Source: an uncultured Pelagibacteraceae bacterium
Lineage (GTDB): Bacteria; Pseudomonadota; Alphaproteobacteria; Pelagibacterales; Pelagibacteraceae
DNA length: 54,299 nucleotides
NCBI GenBank assembly: GCA_902543375.1
Contig: CACBYE010000004.1
Span: 69,869 to 124,167, forward strand
Direction of reading: 5' to 3'
Numbering within the stretch: position 1 is the first letter of the stretch; every line of letters starts with the position of its first letter. The notes under the pieces were generated by a model. That model ran no database searches. It saw only the letters and a list, made by a program, of their open reading frames with translations, and was not told where the DNA came from. Shown piece after piece: positions 17,418 through 26,087 of this stretch. Position numbers and translations under genes: made by a program.

Positions 17418-18860
17418 ATGTACGAAAAATTTGGTCAATTTATTGATGGTAAATGGTGTCAGTCATCTGACAAATCAACATATGAAGTAATAAACCCAGC
17501 TAACGAGGAAGTGATAGGACACGCATCAAAAGCTACTGCTCAAGATGTTGATAGAGCATTAAAGTCAGCAGAAAAAGGATTAGAAGTTTGGAAAAAAACT
17601 GCTCCATGGCAAAGATCTTATATTATTAGACGCATTGCAGATAAAATGAGAGAGAAGCAAGACGTGCTTGCAAAATGGATGACTTTAGAAGTTGGAAAAC
17701 CTTTTGCAGAAGCTAAAGGTGAAGTAGGGGGTGCTGCAGATATATTTGAATGGAATGCCGAAGAAACAAAAAGAATTTATGGACAAACAGTTGAAAGTAG
17801 ATTTGAAGATACTAGAGTGCATGTGTACTATCAACCAGTTGGTGTTGTTGCAGCCTTAACACCTTGGAATTTTCCAGCAGTTTTGTCAGCAAGAAAAATT
17901 TCAACTGCTCTAGCAGCTGGCTGTTCAGTAATAGTTAAACCCGATGTAATTACTCCTGGTATTGTAATGGAAATGGTTGATATCTGTAGAGAATGTGGTG
18001 TGCCCCCAGGTGTTGTTAATCTTTTATCAGGTGATCCACCAAGTATTGCACAACAACTAATAGCCTCTGATATTATAAAAAAAATTTCAATAACAGGATC
18101 TTCAAGAGTTGGAAAATTAATATTAAAACAGGCAGCCGATAAAGTTCAAAGAGTTACAATGGAACTTTCAGGTCATTCACCTTTTATAGTATTCGATGAT
18201 GCTAATATTAAAAAAGCTGCCGATATGGCAATTGCCGCAAAATTTAGAAATAATGGACAAGTCTGCATATCTCCCAATAGATTTTATATTCATGAAAGTA
18301 AGAAAGATGAATTTGTAAATTTGTTTATCGAAAAAACAAAAAAATTAAAAATTGGGGATGGTATGGATCCCACAACAAAATTGGGTCCATTAACTACAAA
18401 AAAAAGATTAAATGAAATTGAGGAACTAGTTGAAAAAACAAAACAAGAAGGTGCTAAAGTTTTACTAGGCGGCAAAAGACCTGCTGGTTTTAATAAAGGC
18501 TTCTTTTATGAACCCACTATATTTGATGATGTTAAGGACGATTTTACAATAATGAAACAAGAACCATTTGGACCATTAGTACCTATGTTATCTTTTAATT
18601 CTTTTGACGATGTTATCAAAAGAGCCAATAACCATGAACTTGGATTATGCAGCTACGTTTGTACTAGCTCTATGGAGACTGCTCACCTTGCCTCTGAACA
18701 TTTAGAGACAGGTTCAGTTGCGGTAAATACCCCAATGGTTGCATTAGCTGAAGCACCTTTCGGAGGAATTAAGCAAAGCGGATATGGTCGTGAAGGTGGA
18801 TCAATGGCAATTAGAGATTACCTAAATATAAAGTATACCCATCTTGGTATCAAAGGGTAG
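17418..18860 (+). CDS. NAD-dependent aldehyde dehydrogenase (succinate-semialdehyde/lactaldehyde class)
   Basis: 480 residues, the typical length of GabD/AldA/BetB-type enzymes. Catalytic Cys in NNGQVCISPNRF, Glu in MELSGHSPFIV and the C-terminal PFGGIKQSGYGREGG are all present. The CIS context after GQVC is closest to succinate-semialdehyde and related dehydrogenases. It is three bases upstream of an FAH-family hydrolase gene, then ccdA follows with one-base overlap, so these may be co-transcribed. The actual aldehyde is undetermined; trimethylaminobutyraldehyde is one possibility given the dioxygenase nearby. Confidence 0.92.
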   Translation: MYEKFGQFIDGKWCQSSDKSTYEVINPANEEVIGHASKATAQDVDRALKSAEKGLEVWKKTAPWQRSYIIRRIADKMREKQDVLAKWMTLEVGKPFAEAKGEVGGAADIFEWNAEETKRIYGQTVESRFEDTRVHVYYQPVGVVAALTPWNFPAVLSARKISTALAAGCSVIVKPDVITPGIVMEMVDICRECGVPPGVVNLLSGDPPSIAQQLIASDIIKKISITGSSRVGKLILKQAADKVQRVTMELSGHSPFIVFDDANIKKAADMAIAAKFRNNGQVCISPNRFYIHESKKDEFVNLFIEKTKKLKIGDGMDPTTKLGPLTTKKRLNEIEELVEKTKQEGAKVLLGGKRPAGFNKGFFYEPTIFDDVKDDFTIMKQEPFGPLVPMLSFNSFDDVIKRANNHELGLCSYVCTSSMETAHLASEHLETGSVAVNTPMVALAEAPFGGIKQSGYGREGGSMAIRDYLNIKYTHLGIKG

Positions 18861-18863
18861 TTA

Positions 18864-19709
18864 ATGAAACTTTTAAGGGTTGGAGAACAAGGTAAAGAAA
18901 TACCTGCAATTATTGACAGTCAAAATAATTTACGAAATTTATCTAAAATTATAAATGATTTTACACCTGAAAATTTAAATTTTGAAATTTTAGATAAAAT
19001 AAAAGAGTTAAATTTAAACTCTCTTCCTTTAATTGATAATAATCAAAGAATAGGACCTTGTGTAATTAAACCAGCAAATTTCATAGCAATTGGTTTAAAT
19101 TATAAGGCTCATGCTGAAGAAACTAATTCTGATGCTCCAAAAGAGCCAATCGTTTTTAACAAATCACCAAATTGTATTATTGGACCCAACGATAATATTG
19201 TAATACCAAAAAAATCAAAGTCTTTAGATCATGAAGTTGAGATTGCATTAATTATTGGAAGTAAAGCTAAATATATAAAAGAAGATGAAGCACAAGATTA
19301 TGTATTAGGTTACTGTATTTGTAATGATATAAGTGAGAGAGAATGGCAAAAAGACAGAGGCGGTCAATGGGTAAAAGGAAAATCTGGAGATACCTTTGGT
19401 CCATTGGGTCCTTACTTGGTTACAAAAGATGAAATAGATGATTTGTTTAATCTAAATTTATCATTAGATCTCAATGGAAAAAGAAGACAAACTGGTAATA
19501 CTAGTTTAATGATATTTAATTTTAATTTTTTAATTTCACATATAAGTCAATTTTTAACTTTAATGCCAGGCGATGTGATTACAACCGGCACACCAGCAGG
19601 AGTTGGAATGGGAATGAACCCACCAGATTATTTGAAAGATGGTGATGAAATGATTTTAAAAGTTGATAAGCTTGGTGCACAAAAATCAAAAATTATTAAA
19701 GAGGAATAA
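18864..19709 (+). CDS. fumarylacetoacetate hydrolase family protein
   Basis: 281 residues, the FAHD/ureidoglycolate-lyase-like group that cleaves or decarboxylates 2-keto acids with Mg. Seen: IAIGLNYKAHAEE, the metal-binding LDHEVEIALIIG (two Glu), FTLxND-equivalent CICNDISEREWQ, the KSGDTFGPLGP loop and the C-terminal PGDVITTGTPAGVG. It follows an aldehyde dehydrogenase by three bases, which suggests a catabolic pair acting on one carbon skeleton. Substrate unresolved. Confidence 0.9.
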   Translation: MKLLRVGEQGKEIPAIIDSQNNLRNLSKIINDFTPENLNFEILDKIKELNLNSLPLIDNNQRIGPCVIKPANFIAIGLNYKAHAEETNSDAPKEPIVFNKSPNCIIGPNDNIVIPKKSKSLDHEVEIALIIGSKAKYIKEDEAQDYVLGYCICNDISEREWQKDRGGQWVKGKSGDTFGPLGPYLVTKDEIDDLFNLNLSLDLNGKRRQTGNTSLMIFNFNFLISHISQFLTLMPGDVITTGTPAGVGMGMNPPDYLKDGDEMILKVDKLGAQKSKIIKEE

Positions 19710-20416
19710 TGATTGAATTAATAATTGCTTTTGGTGCTGGATTGATAAGTTTTTTGTCACCGTGTGTTTTACCACTCATACCGGGTTATATTTCATATAT
19801 TTCTGGTAGTTCAATTAATGAGCTTGTAGATAAGAAAAATATCAATTTATTTCCTATTATTTTATTTACAGTTGGTTTTTCCTTAGTTTTTATAATCTTT
19901 GGAGCAGCTTCAACTTTTTTAGGACAAATATTTTTAGAAAATTCTTATGAGTTACGAATAGCTGCGGGATTAATAATTATTATCTTATCTCTTCATATAA
20001 TTGGCATAATAAATCTAAAATTTTTAAATTACGAAAAAAGAATTCAAACAAATATTAATAAAAGTGTTTTTAGTCCTATATTAATAGGAATGGCGTTTGC
20101 ATTTGGGTGGACACCATGTATCGGACCTATTTTAGGATCAATTTTAGTGTTAGCAGCGACTGAACAAAGTTTAAGCCAAGGAATATTGTTATTATCTTTT
20201 TATTCTGTTGGATTAGCGCTACCTTTTATTTTATCGGGTTATTTAATACAAAGGTTTCTTATATTTTCAAAAAACTTCAGAAAAAATATTAATCTAGTTT
20301 CAAGAATAGGAGGAATAATACTATTAATTACTGGTATTTTGATATTAACTAATCAATTACAAGCCTTAGGATATTATTTACTAAATATTTTCCCTTTCCT
20401 ACAAAATTTTGGTTAA
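19709..20416 (+). CDS. ccdA: cytochrome c biogenesis protein CcdA
   Basis: 235 residues with six membrane helices; it passes electrons from thioredoxin across the inner membrane to periplasmic thiol carriers. The two redox Cys are in FLSPCVLPLIPGY (helix 1) and GWTPCIGPILG (helix 4), both in the canonical Pro-flanked settings. The ATG overlaps the upstream FAH-family stop by one base (TAATG). No other cytochrome c maturation gene is adjacent, so placement here may be only positional. Confidence 0.95.
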   Translation: MIELIIAFGAGLISFLSPCVLPLIPGYISYISGSSINELVDKKNINLFPIILFTVGFSLVFIIFGAASTFLGQIFLENSYELRIAAGLIIIILSLHIIGIINLKFLNYEKRIQTNINKSVFSPILIGMAFAFGWTPCIGPILGSILVLAATEQSLSQGILLLSFYSVGLALPFILSGYLIQRFLIFSKNFRKNINLVSRIGGIILLITGILILTNQLQALGYYLLNIFPFLQNFG

Positions 20417-20424
20417 ATTAAATT

Positions 20425-21006
20425 ATGAAAATTTATCAAATAGACTCTAGCGCAAGAAAAGATGGCTCAACCTCAAGAGCTTTAGCGAAAAAACTTTTAA
20501 ATAAGATAAAAAAACCTGGGGATGAGGTTATCTATAGAGATCTAAATGATGAGATGGTTTTTGTATCTAATTTGACAGAGTCAGGAATGAAAATAGATCC
20601 TAAGGATCAAACAGAAACACATAAAAAAATGTTTAAGCTTTCCGATACTCTTGTAAGGGAATTGAAAGAAAGTGATATCATAATTATATCTGCCCCAATT
20701 TACAATTATGGACCTCCTGCAACCTTAAAAGCTTGGTCCGATCTTGCTGCTAGAATTGGGGAAACCTTTAAATTTAAACCAAATGGTAGGAGAGAGGGTT
20801 TATTAAAGAATAAAAAAGCTTATTTAGTAATTACTTCAGGAGGTACCAAGCTTAATAGCAATGAAGATTTTCTTACTCCTTGGTTAAAGTTTATTTTAAA
20901 CTTTTTTGGTATAGAAAAGGTAGAGGTAGTAAGTGCTGATCAAATGTCACTAGATTATGAAAAATCAATAAGAGATGCTGAAAAACAGATAGAAAATATA
21001 TCTTAA
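20425..21006 (+). CDS. FMN-dependent NADH-azoreductase / NAD(P)H quinone oxidoreductase family
   Basis: 193 residues with the flavodoxin-like fold of AzoR. The FMN phosphate loop SSARKDGSTSRAL at the start, the PIYNYGPPATLKAW segment and the VITSGGT loop are characteristic. It reduces quinones or azo compounds using NAD(P)H through FMN. It follows ccdA by eight bases on the same strand and converges with the dioxygenase gene, overlapping by four bases. Confidence 0.9.
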   Translation: MKIYQIDSSARKDGSTSRALAKKLLNKIKKPGDEVIYRDLNDEMVFVSNLTESGMKIDPKDQTETHKKMFKLSDTLVRELKESDIIIISAPIYNYGPPATLKAWSDLAARIGETFKFKPNGRREGLLKNKKAYLVITSGGTKLNSNEDFLTPWLKFILNFFGIEKVEVVSADQMSLDYEKSIRDAEKQIENIS

Positions 21007-22103
21007 TAGTTAAATTTTCTCTTTAAATGTTTTAGTCTTCCTTCGGTACTATCGTAGTCAATATAACAACCCTGAAGAAAGCGATTACCTTCATTTGCAT
21101 CATACTTGGTTCTGCCATGTAATAATCTATAATTGTCCATCATTAATAAGTCTCCAGGTAATAATTTAAATTCAATTTTATAATTTTCAGAATTATATAG
21201 CTCAGATAATTTTTTTCTCGCAGAATAAAATAATTCCAATTTCTCTTTATCTATTAGTGGAACAAAATCTAGTCTTGGACTAAAGCGAACTTGTTTAAAA
21301 TTTCCACTTTCATCTAATTGAATCATTTCAGCCCAGTCCTCCAAAACTATCGTTTGATCTATAAATTGAAATCGTATTTTAACTTCTGTCAAAATTTTAT
21401 AATAATCTGTAAATTCTTGTTTAAGTTTTTCAGAAACAGTGTATCCATCAACTAGAGTTGATAAACCACCAGATACCTCATTTTCAATGCATTGAAGAAT
21501 TTGAATACATGGCACAGGATTTCTATAAGGGTTATCAGTATGGGGGGCTAGATTTAAAGATGTATAAGCTAAATCATTAGGATTTAGTTTTGATTGTACA
21601 TTAAAAAATTCCCCAAAGTTTGTTCGCCTAATGCTACCGATTGAGTTAGCAAACTTTACAATAAAATTATCTCTTGTAGGTACATTTTTAAAGATTACAA
21701 AACCATATTGATAAAAATTAATTAAAGCTTTGTACATTTCTTCGGTCTCAAATAAATTTTCATCGAACTCAAAAGTATTTTGTTCGCTGAAAGAAGAGTC
21801 CCACTTTATTTTTTCTATTTGTTTAATTCCATTAATACTTGAGAATTCTTTAAAAATATCAATAACAGCAATTTTTGTTGAAGCACCGTCATTAAAATTT
21901 ACCTCTAAAAAATCATTACACAAACTTAAATTTTTAATTTGAATATTTTCCTGCAATTGAGTCGGATCAAATAATCGTTGTTGAGTAGACTTATCGACAA
22001 ATTTTTCTCCATTTGATCTCTCTCTTAGCCAAAATGGGTGAATTTCTTTTTTTAGACCCTTACTTTCAAAAAATACCTTGTTATTTTTTAACTCCAATTT
22101 CAT
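21003..22103 (-). CDS. Fe(II)/2-oxoglutarate dioxygenase, gamma-butyrobetaine dioxygenase-like
   Basis: 366 residues in two parts: an N-terminal DUF971-type domain (about 1-85, PFWLRERSN...QRLFDP) and a TauD/BBOX jelly-roll. The iron triad is H188, D190 (PHTDNP) and H329 (RLLHGRTKY), with the 2-oxoglutarate Arg in GNRFLQG. Gamma-butyrobetaine dioxygenase and trimethyllysine dioxygenase share this architecture. The cysteines that bind zinc in the BBOX N-domain are absent. The protein stands alone on its strand; a betainyl-CoA-like thioesterase and an ALDH in the region hint at quaternary amine metabolism, which is inference. Confidence 0.85.
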   Translation of the reverse strand: MKLELKNNKVFFESKGLKKEIHPFWLRERSNGEKFVDKSTQQRLFDPTQLQENIQIKNLSLCNDFLEVNFNDGASTKIAVIDIFKEFSSINGIKQIEKIKWDSSFSEQNTFEFDENLFETEEMYKALINFYQYGFVIFKNVPTRDNFIVKFANSIGSIRRTNFGEFFNVQSKLNPNDLAYTSLNLAPHTDNPYRNPVPCIQILQCIENEVSGGLSTLVDGYTVSEKLKQEFTDYYKILTEVKIRFQFIDQTIVLEDWAEMIQLDESGNFKQVRFSPRLDFVPLIDKEKLELFYSARKKLSELYNSENYKIEFKLLPGDLLMMDNYRLLHGRTKYDANEGNRFLQGCYIDYDSTEGRLKHLKRKFNY

Positions 22104-22168
22104 TTAATTTTAAATCATTATTAAAAATTTAGCTTTAATCAATAGTAATAAAATAGTATTAGAGCGAT

Positions 22169-22972
22169 GTGCAAATTTTAAAATCATCAGATTATAAACT
22201 TTATTCTAAATTTATTGAAAATTTAGCTTATAAATTGACGAGATTTTATTATTCCAAATTAAACAAACCCTTCAAAGTATCCAATAAACTTAGAAGTGGC
22301 TATGATCCAGTGACAACTGCCGACAGAGCTTTTGAAAGATTTATAAGAAATGAGATCAAAAAAAAATTTCCGAATCACCAAATTATAGGTGAAGAATTTG
22401 GCTCAAAAAAAACTAAAAGTGATTACTCTTGGATTATTGATCCTATCGACGGAACCAGATCATTTGTGATAGGAAACCCAACATGGAGCAACTTAATATC
22501 TCTAAATTACAAAGGTACTCCAATTATAGGTCTCGCAAACTTTCCAATTCTTAGAAAATTTTATTTTAATACCTCAAGTAATATTTCGTATGTTTCAGAG
22601 AATGGAAAAAAAAAGAGAATACTTGTTAATCAAAAAGCAACTTATTCAAATATGAAATTATCTGCAGCTTTTCACGGAAGTTTATCACTAAATAAACAAA
22701 AAAAAATTCCTCAAATTTTAAAGAGAATGCAGTTTCCTTGTTCAGATGCTTTAAGCTATTCACATTTAGCTGAGGGTAAACTTGATGTAGTAATTCAATG
22801 TGGAAACAAAATTTGGGATATCCATGCTTTAATTCCAATTATTGAAGCTGCGAAAGGTGTAGTTTCAACTTGGAAAAATGATAATGCCAAGAAAGCTGGG
22901 AATATTATTTGCTCAGCAAATAATGTTCTGCATAAAAAAATGCTCAAAATTTTAAAGCCAGTTTCTAGTTAG
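22169..22972 (+). CDS. hisN: inositol monophosphatase family protein, HisN-type
   Basis: 267 residues of the Mg-dependent IMPase family. Metal motifs GEEFG, DPIDGTRSFV (91-100) and WDIHALIPIIEAA are present. The start SGYDPVTTADRAFE and the length fit the bacterial HisN histidinol-phosphatase group rather than SuhB. The start is GTG at 22169; an ATG two bases upstream is out of frame and stops at once. Histidinol-phosphate is the likely substrate, but inositol or other sugar phosphates cannot be ruled out. Confidence 0.82.
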   Translation: MQILKSSDYKLYSKFIENLAYKLTRFYYSKLNKPFKVSNKLRSGYDPVTTADRAFERFIRNEIKKKFPNHQIIGEEFGSKKTKSDYSWIIDPIDGTRSFVIGNPTWSNLISLNYKGTPIIGLANFPILRKFYFNTSSNISYVSENGKKKRILVNQKATYSNMKLSAAFHGSLSLNKQKKIPQILKRMQFPCSDALSYSHLAEGKLDVVIQCGNKIWDIHALIPIIEAAKGVVSTWKNDNAKKAGNIICSANNVLHKKMLKILKPVSS

Positions 22973-23300
22973 TTTTACCTAAAGTATTTAGAAGAATTAC
23001 ACCAATAATTATTAAACTAATTCCAATTATTCCATAAAGGTTTGGAATTTGTTGATATTTAAAAACCCCAAACAATGTTACTGCTGTTATTGTTAAACCT
23101 CCATAAGTCGCGTATGTAAAACCAACTGGAATAATATCCATGGCTTTTGATAAACAAAAAATACACGCAATTATTGATATTATACAAAAAATAGTTGGAG
23201 CCAGGATTGTAAATCCGTTAGTAGATTTTAAATACCCATTTGAAGTTATTCCTAGGATAATTGCTAATATGAGAAAAATATATCCTGAAAAATTACTCAT
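22965..23300 (-). CDS. SMR-family-like four-helix membrane protein lacking the key Glu
   Basis: 111 residues with four membrane helices in the layout of EmrE-type small multidrug resistance proteins, including a matching K-x(4)-GFT turn after helix 1, IIPVGFTYATYGG in helix 3 and a GIIGISLIIIGVILLN fourth helix. The essential Glu of helix 1 is absent: the expected site is Gly/Ile and the first acidic residue is D55. A proton-coupled exchange mechanism is therefore unlikely as described for EmrE. Last gene of a twelve-gene minus-strand run; its stop overlaps the convergent hisN-like gene. Confidence 0.75.
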   Translation of the reverse strand: MSNFSGYIFLILAIILGITSNGYLKSTNGFTILAPTIFCIISIIACIFCLSKAMDIIPVGFTYATYGGLTITAVTLFGVFKYQQIPNLYGIIGISLIIIGVILLNTLGKTN

Positions 23301-23314
23301 TATAAAGAATAAAA

Positions 23315-23536
23315 CTATTTAATAATTTTATCTACAATTTTTTGTACCATGGGTGCTACTAATGATATTGCAACTAATGCTACAGGCAAACTTACAGACC
23401 AAGCTTTGAAAAATCTCATATAGTACATTTCATCAAAACCCGTATTAATATAAGTAATTATTAAAGTCATAATTAAACTCATACTGAAACTCATAAGACA
23501 GATGAATAAAATTTTAGTATATTTTTTTGGTAACAT
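23315..23536 (-). CDS. DUF2798-like two-helix membrane protein
   Basis: 73 residues with two hydrophobic helices (about 9-31 and 45-65) separated by an acidic loop; FFKAWSVSLPVALVAISLVAP closely fits the DUF2798 pattern. The family has no known function. It lies 14 bases before the SMR-like gene and five bases after the TPR gene, within the same apparent operon. Confidence 0.75.
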   Translation of the reverse strand: MLPKKYTKILFICLMSFSMSLIMTLIITYINTGFDEMYYMRFFKAWSVSLPVALVAISLVAPMVQKIVDKIIK

Positions 23537-23541
23537 TATTT

Positions 23542-24090
23542 CTAAATACTTTGTTTTTGCAATTCTAGCATAAGTTTTTCAATCATTATCATAGGAGATT
23601 TCATATATGGATGAACTTTGTGAGCTTCAATATAACTATCAATAGCTTTTTGATAATTTTGTAAAGCAGTTTGTACTAAACCTTGACCCGTGAGTGCTCC
23701 GAAATGTCTTTTTTCAATATCCAGCACTTTATTTATGTCAGCTTGTGACATTTCGTATTTACCCATTAAATACAATACTGTGGCTCTTTTATTCCAAGCT
23801 TCTGCCCAATTTGGATCTATTTCGATTACTTCTGTAAATATATTATAAGCATCCTCGAGTTTATTTTGAGACATCGAAGAAGATCCATCGGCTAAAAGAT
23901 TTGTAAGACTATCTTTAGTAGGGTGGGTGGTCCAAAGACCCCATATTTTTGATTCAATTTTTTCCGAATTCTCAAAATTTGCAGCTTTTTTTAATTGATC
24001 GAATAGTTCATCAATTTGCTTTTGATGATATTCATCAGCACACAGAGATGTTGCAAAAAAAATGAGAAAAAAAAATAAAATTTTTCTCAC
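23542..24090 (-). CDS. exported TPR-repeat protein
   Basis: 182 residues. A signal peptide at 1-17 (LFFFLIFFATSLCA then DEYH) may be followed by periplasmic localisation. At least two or three tetratricopeptide repeats occupy about 70-165, with WAEAWNKRATVLYLMGKYE as the clearest. TPRs bind partner proteins. The start is GTG, directly abutting the stop of the SnoaL-like gene. Probably a scaffold for products of the same operon; this is inference. Confidence 0.75.
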   Translation of the reverse strand: MRKILFFFLIFFATSLCADEYHQKQIDELFDQLKKAANFENSEKIESKIWGLWTTHPTKDSLTNLLADGSSSMSQNKLEDAYNIFTEVIEIDPNWAEAWNKRATVLYLMGKYEMSQADINKVLDIEKRHFGALTGQGLVQTALQNYQKAIDSYIEAHKVHPYMKSPMIMIEKLMLELQKQSI

Positions 24091-24411
24091 TTATTTGGAC
24101 ATCGGGGTAGCGCCAGTTTCTAAACTAACAATTTTTCCGTCTTTATATCTATAAACTGCCATTACAGCCTCAACATTTCCGTCATTAAATGTAACCAAAG
24201 AATGGTGTACACCCACTTCATCATTTTCATACACAACTCTAGCTTTATCTTGATTTATATCTCCACTCATTGCCCATTTAATAACATCAGTTTTTCCTAA
24301 AGAATTTCCAGATTTATGCATCGTGAATTTAAAATCATCATGCAAAAGTTCATTCATAGTTGCTTCGTCTTTCTTGTCTATTGCATCAGTATATCTTTTT
24401 AATATCGACAT
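24091..24411 (-). CDS. SnoaL/NTF2-like protein
   Basis: 106 residues with the NTF2-like cone fold signature: an N-terminal helix (RYTDAIDKKDEATMNELLHDDFKF), a glycine turn and later strands ending in YRYKDGKIVSLETG. These proteins are often small isomerases, hydrolases or binding modules. An AAGGAG site precedes the ATG. It abuts DUF1330 upstream (one base) and the TPR gene downstream with no gap. Function unknown. Confidence 0.72.
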   Translation of the reverse strand: MSILKRYTDAIDKKDEATMNELLHDDFKFTMHKSGNSLGKTDVIKWAMSGDINQDKARVVYENDEVGVHHSLVTFNDGNVEAVMAVYRYKDGKIVSLETGATPMSK

Positions 24412-24412
24412 T

Positions 24413-24700
24413 TTATACTCCTTTAATTATTATTCCGTTACCTATTGAGTTTTCTAAACGGATTTGTTTTATTGGTTTATATTCATCAGAGTTATACCAC
24501 TCTAAAGCTTTTTCGTAACTTGGAAATTTAATGACAACTGTTCTAGGATATTCCCAATTTCCTTCTAAAACTTTGGTTTCACCTCCACGGATTATATAGT
24601 CTCCACCAAATTTTTCGGCCAGTGGTTTAACTTTTTCTACATATTCCTTGTACTCTTCTGGTTTTTTTATCTCAATATTGAATATTGCGTAGCCTGACAT
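24413..24700 (-). CDS. DUF1330 family protein
   Basis: 95 residues of the DUF1330 family, a dimeric alpha/beta barrel related to ferredoxin-like monooxygenase folds. The sequence YVEKVKPLAEKFGGDYIIRGG and the later YNSDEYKPIKQIR are hallmark positions of that family. No catalytic activity is established. The ATG overlaps the stop of the four-helix membrane gene by one base. Confidence 0.85.
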   Translation of the reverse strand: MSGYAIFNIEIKKPEEYKEYVEKVKPLAEKFGGDYIIRGGETKVLEGNWEYPRTVVIKFPSYEKALEWYNSDEYKPIKQIRLENSIGNGIIIKGV

Positions 24701-25116
24701 TAAACGTAGATTTTATCAGATAAACCATAACAAAGCACTGCACTTAATATAGTCAAAAACATGGGTGCATAAATTGCTTCATCTGATGTTTTATCGGTGT
24801 GTCCAAGTTTATTTATTTTTGTACTATAGAAACCTACAATAAACGCTGAAAGGTTTTGTAAAAATATTAAATTAAAAAATGCCCAAGTTGCTTCCAAGCC
24901 ATTAGGTCGTATAAATCCTACATAAATGGCCATCGCAGTAGAGCCAATAAAAATAGAGCCAAAAAATCTTACAGCTCCTGCCCCTGTATCATGCATACCG
25001 TATTGATTTAAAAAAGACTGCGTTTGAAACACACACCTAAATCCATAGTAAGCAAAACCTGCAAAGTGAATTATAAATAAAGATAAATAAATTATTCCAT
25101 TAAATTTTTCTAACAT
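24700..25116 (-). CDS. four-helix membrane protein of unknown function
   Basis: 138 residues with about four transmembrane helices: 7-27, 44-65, 75-98 and 117-133. No family recognised. The second loop carries a conserved-looking MHDTGAGAVRFFGS segment. Flanked by barrel-like genes on the same strand with 12-base and one-base-overlap spacing, it is the membrane component of this operon along with the two genes at the end. Confidence 0.6.
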   Translation of the reverse strand: MLEKFNGIIYLSLFIIHFAGFAYYGFRCVFQTQSFLNQYGMHDTGAGAVRFFGSIFIGSTAMAIYVGFIRPNGLEATWAFFNLIFLQNLSAFIVGFYSTKINKLGHTDKTSDEAIYAPMFLTILSAVLCYGLSDKIYV

Positions 25117-25128
25117 AATTTAAATCCT

Positions 25129-25437
25129 TTAGCTAAATATTGGTCTAATCTCATCTTCGATAGTACCTTCTATTGCAACTTCTTTTAACTGATCTAAAAG
25201 TTTTATATATTCAGGATCCGCAGACATGTTAGCATCAGCATCATTATCACCTTCAAACATAGTTCCGATTAAAGTTTCTCTTATTGTTCTTGGGTCTCCA
25301 CCCATTTGAAAAGAGAAATAAACATCATGATTGGGGTAATGCTTTTTTCTTACTGCAGCTAAACCTTTCCCAATTTCCATTGCTTTTCCTAGGCCATCGT
25401 CTTTTACTCTCATAGTTCTTGTGTAAATTACTTTCAT
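25129..25437 (-). CDS. small barrel-like protein of unknown function
   Basis: 102 residues, soluble. Strand-helix-strand order (VIYTRTMRVKDDG, helix AMEIGKGLAAVRKKHYP, then strands VYFSFQMGGDP and ETLIGTMFEG) suggests a dimeric alpha/beta barrel of the ABM/NIPSNAP type. No family assigned. An AGAGGAAA site precedes the ATG. Operon member. Confidence 0.6.
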   Translation of the reverse strand: MKVIYTRTMRVKDDGLGKAMEIGKGLAAVRKKHYPNHDVYFSFQMGGDPRTIRETLIGTMFEGDNDADANMSADPEYIKLLDQLKEVAIEGTIEDEIRPIFS

Positions 25438-25480
25438 TTTTTTTCCTCTTAAATTTAATTAAAAAAAGTTTTGGCCTATT

Positions 25481-25768
25481 CTAGGCGTTGTAATCCATAA
25501 CTTCATCTGTGCACTCAGTAAATTTGTGAGGTTCAAAAAAGTCATTCATAGATGCTAATTGTTTATTAATAGCCTCTGGATTTTTACCTTTCCACCAGCA
25601 AAACATTTGCATTGTATCTCCTGGAGTATTCCAAGTCATTTGACATGCTGCATCTTCACTAGTCATTGATTTTACAATATCTTCCATCTTCATTGATGCA
25701 ACTGTCTCTGAAAATTTATCTTTCATCTCCTTCGATTTGAAAGTGTGAGTTACCATGTAGTTTTTCAT
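25481..25768 (-). CDS. small barrel-like protein of unknown function
   Basis: 95 residues: MVTHTFKS strand, amphipathic helix (KDKFSETVASM), CQMTWNTPG strand and MFCWWKGKNPEAINKQLASM strand-helix. This order again fits a ferredoxin-like alpha/beta barrel with an aromatic core (WW). AAAGGAG lies just upstream of the ATG. It is one of four or five similar-sized proteins in the operon that may be distant paralogues. Confidence 0.6.
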   Translation of the reverse strand: MKNYMVTHTFKSKEMKDKFSETVASMKMEDIVKSMTSEDAACQMTWNTPGDTMQMFCWWKGKNPEAINKQLASMNDFFEPHKFTECTDEVMDYNA

Positions 25769-25778
25769 ATTTTCTCCT

Positions 25779-26069
25779 TTATAGATTTATTTTAGATAGT
25801 TCAAATAACTGAGCACTCTCTACACACTCTGCATAAATAGCTTTTGCAGTAGGATTATTACCGGTTACAAATTCTTTCATTCCAGCTTCATTATGAACAT
25901 TAACTTTGAATAACATCCCACTTTTATCTGGTATCATAGCCCCAATAGTTTTTTCAGGATAAGCAACACTTTTTCTGACACTCATACCTTCATCTGATTG
26001 CATCCAACCCATGAAAGTTTCTAATTTACCTTCTTTAAGTTTAAGATGTACTAACATTTCTTTTTCCAT
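25779..26069 (-). CDS. small barrel-like protein of unknown function
   Basis: 96 residues: MLVHLKLKEGKLETFMGWM, then MLFKVNVHNEAGMKEFV, a repeated strand-helix arrangement compatible with an antibiotic-biosynthesis-monooxygenase-like fold. A near-consensus AAAGGAGG precedes the ATG. Ten bases separate it from the next gene. No family assigned. Confidence 0.6.
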   Translation of the reverse strand: MEKEMLVHLKLKEGKLETFMGWMQSDEGMSVRKSVAYPEKTIGAMIPDKSGMLFKVNVHNEAGMKEFVTGNNPTAKAIYAECVESAQLFELSKINL

Positions 26070-26087
26070 TTTCCTCCTTTTTTAATT

